Made by a program: the position numbers and the translations under genes. Shown in pieces: positions 1-9,000 of a stretch of 13,173 nt of DNA. Origin of the DNA: Baffinella frigidus (lineage: Eukaryota; Cryptophyceae; Cryptomonadales; Baffinellaceae); the NCBI GenBank assembly GCA_026770585.1, contig MU646338.1, positions 244,307 to 257,479 on the forward strand, read 5' to 3'. The notes below the pieces were generated by a model. That model was not told the DNA's origin. It saw nothing but the letters and a program-made list of their open reading frames with translations, and ran no database searches. Each line of letters opens with the position of its first letter. Position 1 is the stretch's first letter.

Positions 1-29
1 CTCATCGCAGTCAACATCGGCGGCACCAA
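1..29 (+). CDS. Exon 1 (5'-truncated by the window), LRR fragment
   Basis: Reads LIAVNIGGT plus two bases of a split codon, then the donor GT at 30-31. Two later copies of this 3' end (ending 216 and 348, reading NIGGNE) keep the donor position but have no convincing acceptor of their own. By the rule seen elsewhere in this gene, copies lacking an acceptor follow the real exon. The split codon is completed by the first base of exon 2, giving NIGGTKISLG, a good LRR strand. Either later copy could instead be the true exon, since both keep the more typical GGNE. Confidence 0.5.
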
Positions 30-3000
30 GTATACCGACACACCCTCACCCCCCCTACAACATACCCCTATCAAACGATTATACCCCTACACCATCAAAA
101 CCCCTACATTATACCCCTATCGTACCCCTCTCGTTCACGCAATTGACGTCTCTGACGACGTTCAACATCCGCCACACTCGCCTCAAGCCCCTCGCTGTTA
201 ACATCGGCGGCAATGAGTCACTCTCTCTCTATCCCAGAATCACTCTCTCTCTATCCCAGAATGACACAAAAGTCACTCTCTCTCTATCCCAGAATGACAC
301 AAAATGGCTCCAACCCCACGAAAAAAAATTCAACATCGGCGGCAACGAGTATATTCCTACACTATCAATGCCCCTACATCCTACCCCTACACCCTCAACA
401 CCCCTACTGTACACCTCTACACCCTCAACACCCCTCAATACCCAACTCCTACACCCTCGCCCAAACCCCTACACCTCCTTGACGGTCGTGAAGGATGCTT
501 GCAGCATCAGCTCCGGGCTCCAAATCCCACACCCACCACCAAACCCTACACCCAACACCCCAAACCCCACACCCCACACCAGGATCAGCCTCGGGCCGTT
601 CGCAACGCTCTATTCCGGGGGGTTGCAGAAGCTGACGAATCTGGACGTGAGTTTCAACAAGATCAAGGAGATCCCGCGCTCGATCCTCAGCATGACGCGT
701 CTCAAGTCACTTCAGGTCACGAGCCTATGTAGAACGCTATCCGGCGGTTTATGGGGACACACGAACTTTGTGATCCCCTCGTGACCACCTCGTGTCCACC
801 TCGTGACACCTCCTGACACACGATGCGGGTGGCCTCTCTGATGTGAACTCCCCATACCATACACCTCTAAACCCCCGCACCCGAGAAGAAACTGAATCCC
901 TGATGTCGGATCAGATTCACAACACCGAGGTGCACCATAAACTCTTACACCCTATACCCTCAACCCCAAACCCTTACCGCAGATGGACAACAATGAGGTT
1001 CACACGATTCCCGACGGCCTTAAGCGCCTCAAGGAGTGCGACAAGCTCACCATCGACATTTCACTATTGTATTATGTTATTCATCCTATCCATCTATGTA
1101 ATTCCTCCTATTCGTCCTAGATAATTCCTCCTATTCCTGTATGTAATTTCCCCTATTCGTCCTATGTAATTCCTCCTATTCGTCCTATGTAATTGCTCCT
1201 ATTCACCTATGTAAACAATAAACCCTGATCCAGATGGACAACAACGAGGTTCACACGATGCCCGACGGCCTCAAGCGCCTCAAGGAGTGCGACACGCTCA
1301 CCATCGACGTCCAGAACCTCACGGTACCCAAACCCTAAACCCCAAACCTCATCCCCCACACCTCACACCCAAAACCCCCAAGACCCGAAACCCGAAACCC
1401 CAAACCCCACACCCTACACCCTGGACCCTAAACCCCAACCTCGAATCCCGAGACCCCACAACCTGAACCCCCCGAAACCCGCACCCCCGAATCCCAAAAC
1501 TTAACCCCACCCCCCACCCCGCAGGTCCTCAAATAGTGTCTTCCTTATTTCACCCAGCCTTGAGACGAGTGATCCAAAAACCCTTGATCCTTAACACGGT
1601 CCCGCCCAAACCCCTACACCCTCAAACCTGAACCATAAACCCTAACCCGCCTCTGCAGGTGCTCAAGCGCCTCAACCTCGCGGACATGAACCTGGACCCC
1701 AAACAACAAACACCAACTCCCACACACCAAACCGACAACTCACAACGCACACCAAACCCCAACTCACAGACCTCATCTCCCGTCCCTCAGGTGCTGAAGC
1801 GCCTCAATCTGGCGGACATGAACCTCTCAGTGGCGCCCCCGCGCGAAATTGTGATGCGCGGTACACCCTGCACTACACATTCAACCCTAAACCCTAAACT
1901 CCAAACCCTAAACCCTAAACCCTAAACCCTAAACCAAACACTACACATTCAACCCTAAACCCTAAACCCTAAACTCTAAACCCTAAACCCTAAACCCTAA
2001 ACCCTAAACCCGAAACCCGAAATCCTAAACTCTGAACCCTAAACCAGGCAACGAGACGCTCGTGTCCTTTTTCAAGAAGCTGCAATCCGTCCAGAAGACG
2101 AACCGCCTCTTTCTCGATGGCTTGGGGCTGAGGCACTTTCCCGAGGAGATTCTGGTGATGACGGACTTGCTCACCCTCTCGCTCGCCAACAACAACATCA
2201 CGGTGCGTCCCTGAACCCACCCTAAACCCTACACCCTAAATCCCAAACTCTAAAACGTATGAACTACACCCTGCGCCCTGAACCCCAAACCTCAAAACCC
2301 TAACCCCTAAACCTCAAACCCTGCATCCTACACCCCAAACTCTGAACCTTACACCCTGAACCCTATACCCTACCCTGAAACTTGAACTCTAAACCCGAGG
2401 GCATACATCCGAACACAGGAGGTGACGCAGAAGATCACGCGCCTGATGGACCTCGAGATCCTCGATCTCAAGCGCAACGAGCTCCAGGTCCACCCTCCCC
2501 ACCCACCCTACCCTACATGGCTCAGAAACACCCTACATGGCCCTACCCTACATGGCTCAGAAACTTTGTTTTCGATTTCCCGACCCAGATTCGGTCCAGA
2601 AAAAAATGAGCGAAGCCGAAAACTACAATAAGGAATCAAATGTGGTGGGATGGTGTGTGGCAGATCCTTCCAAACATGGAGAAATTCGAGGGCCTCACGG
2701 AACTGTTCCCGAACATGTCAGATAAAAGTCTTTGTTTTAAATTTGTACATGTTTTTCCAATTCCAGGTCAAACGCCCAGGCGTGGAAAGGATGGGGAGCT
2801 TCGTCGCACCGCGTCACGCACACTCATTGAGTACCACGACACGAACCGTTGCGATCTGAAATTTCAACTAATGACCTGGCGTGGGACATCGGTACATCCT
2901 GCCGAACATGGCGAAATTCGATGGCCTCACGGAACACTTCCTGCAGCCTGGAGAGGAGTGATGCGCAAGTCTATGAGAGTTGACTGAGGACGAATAGGAG

Positions 3001-6000
3001 GAATCAGGATAAGTTGCATAGGTGAAGTTGCGGGATTTCATAGAACGCTGATTATATGTGAATGGCAGATTCTTCCGAACATGGAAAAGTTCGAGGGTCT
3101 GGCGGAACTGTTCCTGAACAACAACTCGCTGACGTACCTCCCGCCGTCGATCGGCCTCTGCACGGACCTCGAAGACCTCAACATCCTCTTCAATCCTCTC
3201 CAGGTCCGAAAACCTCACTCGTGCTAACCCCGTGCGTATTGTTTATTTTGTATTGTTTATTGTCTATTGTTTATTGTTTATTGTTTATTGTTCTTATTTA
3301 TTTATTTTTCATTATTTAATTATTTTGGTCTATTGTCGGATCTCGAAGACCTCAACATCCTCTTCAAACCCCTCCAGGTCCGTGCTGCAAGGTTCAGGGT
3401 TCATGGTAAATGGTTTGGTTTGGGATAGAGGGGTCACAACCCATGCGTCTTAGGATCACACAATCTCGCAAGGTGCGGCTCCTTACGAGCGGTCCTCTAG
3501 AACCTCACCATCCTTTTCAACCCTCTCCAGGTCCGTGAACCCCCAACGGCTGAACCCGAAAACTCAACACGTGCCAGCCCTGGATAACACACCGCTGTGT
3601 GGCACGTTTGTGTTATCCAGGGCTGGCACGGGTCCGACCCGCCACTAGAGGTGACCCTGCGCGGGCGCGACACGATCCTAGAGCACCTTCTGCCAGGGAG
3701 TGGACTACCCAAAGCCCCTCAACATAGGGATGTGTAGCCTGAAATTACGTCCATGGCAGGACTCGCCTCTAAAGATGCAGGGTAAAGCCTTTGGCGATGC
3801 AGGGAAAATGCCCCCTGTTCCCTGAACCCTCAACTCTAAACCCTAAACCCTACAGGACCCTCCTCTCGAGGTGACGCTGCGCGGGCGCGAGACGATCCTC
3901 GAACACCCTGACCCAGACCCAGACCCTGATCCTGGCCCTGACGGCGCGAGACTCCCTCGGCACGGCAGGACCCCCTTCTGGAGGTGCAGGGTACGCCTTA
4001 ACCCCTGAATCCCAACTCCTGAACTCTAAACCTAAACTTTACAGGATCCACCGTTGGAGGTAACGCTGCGTGGACGCGAAGCAATCCTGGAGCATCTCGT
4101 GAAACAGGAGAACATCAAGTTCACCTCCAAGCTCGAGATGCGCGAAATCTCCTTCGCGGGTCTGTCTCCCACACTACCGCTGTTTTTTTCGCCGGACTTT
4201 TCGCTGTTTTCCCCGCCAGTTTTTTTCCGCCAGATTTCGCGTGGTGTTTTGATTCTGGTTTTGGGGTTTAGTTTTGGGGTTTGGTGCGTGCGAGAACCCG
4301 ATCCTACGGTGAAGGGGGATGATGTGTGCTTCGGGCAAGTACAAGCGTATGCGCCCTGAAGGGTTGATGTACACTTAACTCTAAACCCTCCAACCTGACA
4401 GGCAAGTACCTGAGCTACGTCTCGGAACCGTGGTGCGGGTGTTGATTCTTGTACAGTGAACGGTTTTGAGATGTGGTGTGTGTGAGCTGTGAGCACCCTC
4501 GCCCGGCAGAGTGATACGCGCATGCTGATGACGTCCGCAGTATCAACCGTGATCTAAGGGTGATCATGTGCGCTTGCACTAAACACTAAATCCGAAACCC
4601 TCACATGCAACAGGCAAGTATCTGAGCTACTTTCCCGAGCCGTGGTGCAACCTCCCCGAACACTACATGGTCACCGTCGACGTCTCGCACAACTGGTGCG
4701 GCTTGATTCATCTTGCATGGCGTTTCCAATTTCGGGGTTCGGGGTTCGGGTTGGAGGTTTAGGGTTTAGGGTTTAGGGTTTAGGGTTTGGGGTTTGGGGT
4801 TTGGGGTTTGGGGTTTGGAATTTAGGTTTTCGGGTTTAGGGTTTAGGGCTTAGGTTTTCGGGTTTCGGGGTTTGGGGTTGGGGTTCGGGGTTCGGGGTTT
4901 GGGGTTCGGGTGTCGAGTTGCGGGCGTTGATTCGCCGTGCAGTGCTCTCCTTTCAAATCGACACATCCGCCCATCATGCAACCCTCACCCATCCGCCCAT
5001 CATGCAACCTTCGCTCCGCCCACGTTGTTTTTGTACAACTGTACAACTATACACGCAACTGTACACCTGTTCACATGTTCAACCAATTTTACACCTGTAC
5101 TCCTGTACAATCAACTGTACAACTGTACAACTGTACAACTGTTCAACTCTACAACTGTACACCTGTACAACTGTACACCTGTACACCTGCACACCTGTAC
5201 ACCTGTACAACCAACCCCCCCACTCGTCGCAGGATCGTGAGCTTCCCCGAGGGCATCTCGCGCCTCGTTTCGCTGATTGCATTCGACGCCTGTACACCTC
5301 CACACACAACTGTACAACTGTGCAACTCTATACCACCACAATTCCACAACTCTACAACTCTACAACTCTACGACTCTACAACTCTACGACTCTAAAATTC
5401 CACAACTGTACAGCTCTTCAACACTAATGGAACCACAAACCCTGTACAACAGGATCGCGAGCATCCCCGATGGCATTTCGCGCTTGGTTTCCCTCGTGGC
5501 ATTCGACGCCTCGCACAACCGCCTCGTCTCGATCCCCCCTGCCTTCGGGGAACTCTACAACCTCGAGGACCTCTCGCTCAGCCACAACAGGTTACGACCC
5601 CCTCTCTCTCACATAAGGTTACGAGCCGCCCGCTCTCCCGCACAAGGTTGCGAGCCTGCTTTAGGATTGAGGGGTCAGGGTTCACGGTTGCCCGCGCCCC
5701 CTCTCCCCACCTGACCGATCCCACGAACCTGCTCGATCGCACGTGCATCGGTCGCCTGTGCGTACCCTAATCGATCGCACGTGCGCACCCTGATCGATCG
5801 CACGTGCGCACAGGCGGCTCTTCGAAGTGCTCATAACCTGGCGATCTCACATTTGCACTGGTTACTGTTTGCCCCTGTCGCTACCCCGCGCGCCATACGC
5901 CCCCAACCCTCACCCTAAACCGTGAACCCACAGGTTATTGTTCTTACCGGAAGAGCTGACGCGGTTGGATGCGCTGGACATGCTTAACGTGGGTTTCAGG

Positions 6001-9000
6001 CTTGGCATTTGAGCCATTTGTCATGATCAATATGGGCTCATAACCTGACGATATCACGTGTGTCCGCACAGGTTACTGTTCGTGCCGGGAGACTCAGATA
6101 GTGCTTGGCATTTGAGCCATTTCGTATGATCAATACGGGCTCATAACCAGACGACCTCACAATTGCACAGGTTATTGTTCGTGCCGGAGGAGCTGACGCG
6201 GTTGGATGCGCTGCAACTGCTCAACGTTGAAGAGACGTATCTGGGCGCGTCTCCTCTCGACGGCATCCTTGCCGAGGCCCGCGGCCAGGTTCCCCCCTTA
6301 GTGCTTTCCTGGTTACTTGCTTCAAACCGTGTACCCTGTACCAATATACCCTGCACCAAGCACCCCACACCCCAACCCCTCTACCCTGAAGCGTGACCTG
6401 GCCGCCCGAAAGCCGTAACCCCAAACCCAAAACCCGAATCCCGAATCTCGAAACCCGATGCCCGAAACCCGAACCCCGGAACTCTAAGCAGGTGAAGTAT
6501 TACTGCGCGCTGGTTTCCGGGCGGGAGGACGGCATCGTCAACATGCCTTCGCTCGGCCTCACTTCGGTATGCCTGCTTCCAACTTTCTTCTTTTCCTAGG
6601 AGTAGGATACGCGATTTTTACCGTCAGGGGTTTGAGTGGGTTCTTTACCGTCAGGGTTTTGGGCGTATTTCATTCTGGTTTTGTGTTTTGACACACTTTG
6701 CAGGGCTGACTGATTTCTCGGGAAACCTGCATGCGCACCAGTCGGGTTTCCAGAGCAGGGAAGTACCACATAACGTGTGATTAGATGACGCGCATGACGC
6801 CAACTAATGTATTATACCAGTTGCCACTGTTCTAATTTTTGGCTGGAGGTACTTCATCATTTCCGCCTCCCGGAAATGAACAACTCCACCCCGATCCAAC
6901 TTGTACCTCACCCCGATCCAACTCCACCCCGATCCAACTGGTACTTCACCCCGATCTAACTTCACCCCGATCTAACTTCACCCCGATCCACCTTGTAAAC
7001 TTTCTCCTCCGAAACCCCCTCATCCTGAACCCTGAACCATGCAGGTTCCGGAGGAAGTGCTGCAGTGGCCGGGCGTGGCGATCGTCGAGTGCAGTGGCCG
7101 GGCGCGGTGGCATGCAGTGACCGGGCGTGGCTACACCACGCAAACCGTCTCCTCCTGAACCATGAATCCTGGGGGCGCAGGTTCCGGAGGATGTGCTGCA
7201 GTGGCCGGGCGTGGCGATCGTCGAAGCCAAGATCATCTCCATTTCCATCATCGACCTCGGCCTCGGCCTTCCGCCCGAGGTGATTCATTTCTGGGGAAAA
7301 CCCGTGACTGATGAATGTTGACCGAAACAGAACCGCGTTTGAGCCACCTGGGCGAGTCACCGAAAAGCAGAACTGTTCCTCAACCTCAGGAGATGTTGCG
7401 TGTGTACCTGGGGCGTGCCAGAAGTGGACACGACCATTTATCTGCCCTCAGGAGGCACCCGCAAAGTCTCCACACTCCTCACCCTCTCACCAGAACCAGC
7501 TCTCACTCGGTCGAATATTGAGCACACGCGGTTGGTAAATACCGCGCCATTCCAATGGTTCTGATGGATCGTGGGTGCACGCCGTGAGGATTCCGCTGGA
7601 TCATGGGTGAAAATGATTCTGATGGATTGGATTCTGATAGATCGTGGGCGCACTCTCCCCACCAGGCACATGGCTTCAAGGACATCGAGACGCTCGTGAT
7701 CGACAACAACGCCTTCTCTACGGTGAGGATGCTGGGGCATGCCGGAGGGGGTTCCGGTTTGATTATACAAAATCACAAAAAAGATTCCAAGATGTTTCTT
7801 GGGGGTTCCGGTTTGATAATACAAGATTCCAAAATGTTTCTTTTGATTTGGATGGGGATGGCGAACGGTGCGTGATTAGTAAGTTGATCACGTTCCACAA
7901 GGCTGCAGTAAACGAAGAAGAAAAGCAGAGAACCCTGAGGGCGATGGGATGTTGTCGTTTTTTAGTTGATTCGAAAGCCCGGTGTGTCAGTAGCGAGCGA
8001 CTGACGACGTGTGTCAGTAGCAAGAGACTGACGACCTGTGTCAGTAGCGAGAGCCTGACGACGTGTGTCAGTAGCGAGAGACTGACGACGTTGGGGTGTG
8101 GCAGCTGGATGCGCGGTTCGCAAAGATCGAGACGTTGCAGACCCTCTCGATGATCAACAACCAAGTCCTCACCCTCTGCCTCGAGATGGTTCAGGTCACC
8201 CTCCCCTCCCTGGGAATGCTACAGAACCCTTCATGACTCAGGAGGTCTGCCACTTGGTAGGGTGCGTGCACCGCGCCCTCGAGTATTGGGCGCGGTGGTG
8301 AGAGGAGTACTCTCAATTCTGAACCCCACACACCTCTGACTCGCCTCCCCCTTCCCCTATACCACATACTCTTTTGACCCGTCTCGCATGAACCCTGAAC
8401 TCTAAGTATTGAGAGGGCAGCAGGGGTGAGGTGCGAAAGGAGGGTGCAGCGACTGACGCGTCTCGATCCGATCAGATGACACAGCTGGGCCTCTCGAACG
8501 AGATGCGTGTTGGATCTAAGTGTTCGATCTAGTTGGTTGAGTGCGCTTTCCGCGGGAAGTTTTCGTTAACTCTCCACCCTTTCGTTGACTCTCAACCCTA
8601 AAACAGATGACGGCGTTGACAAAGCTGGACCTCTCGCTGAACTTGGTGCGAACGTTCCCGGACGCGTTCCACTTTCCGCCCAACCTCAAGCACTTCTCAA
8701 TCGCCAAGTGCAAGGTGTGCCATACACGATGCACCTTGGTGGCTTCGATGTGCTATTCCCTGCCACCCGCTTGTCTGCCAAGTCTGTATCCCGTCTCCCG
8801 CCCGTTCTTCTTCTGCTGCCTCACTCCATCTCGCGTTCAGTTCAGTTGCTTGACACGTTCAATCCAGGTGTTCGAGTCGTGTTGGTTCAGCGCGCTATTC
8901 GCGGAAAAGTTTTTGCTCATCCCTAAACGCTAACCCCTGAAACCCTCAACCCCAAACTCTAAACCCGACACCCGAGACCCGACACCCGAAACCCGAAACC

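Noticed and set aside
1-30. BTB/T1-type domain suggested by VNIGGTKY
   Set aside because: The similarity is only a few residues, the two later copies read NIGGNE, and joining to exon 2 gives a normal LRR strand.
143-784. A 213-codon open frame across intron 1 and exon 2
   Set aside because: Only its last part (exon 2) is LRR-like. The middle is Pro/Thr-rich translation of C-rich repeat, and it ignores clear splice sites.
1873-2045. True chromosome-end telomere at intron 4
   Set aside because: The (CCCTAAA)n array is flanked on both sides by collinear exons of one gene, so it is interstitial.
3856-3908. Exon-8 ghost as the real exon 8
   Set aside because: It breaks down after DPPLEVTLRGRETILEH into GACCC-type repeats with no usable donor, whereas 4045-4159 continues and splices in phase.
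4918-5427. Overlapping open frames on both strands with Cys/Thr/Val/Gln/Leu/Tyr repeats
   Set aside because: They are translations of the 9-bp TGTACA satellite, which lacks stops in several frames on both strands. They interrupt the exon-10 ghost and show no domain.
6946-7360. Two long minus-strand open frames over exon 13 and its ghost
   Set aside because: They are antisense shadows of GC-rich exon and satellite sequence; the + strand shows the LRR exon with good splice sites.
7983-8090. Possible CRISPR array
   Set aside because: The 27-bp units are directly adjacent with no spacers, there are no cas genes, and the window is eukaryotic.
7763-8164. Minus-strand frame rich in Leu/Ser repeats
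   Set aside because: It is the reverse of the 27-bp array plus exon 15; its repeated peptide follows the DNA repeat.
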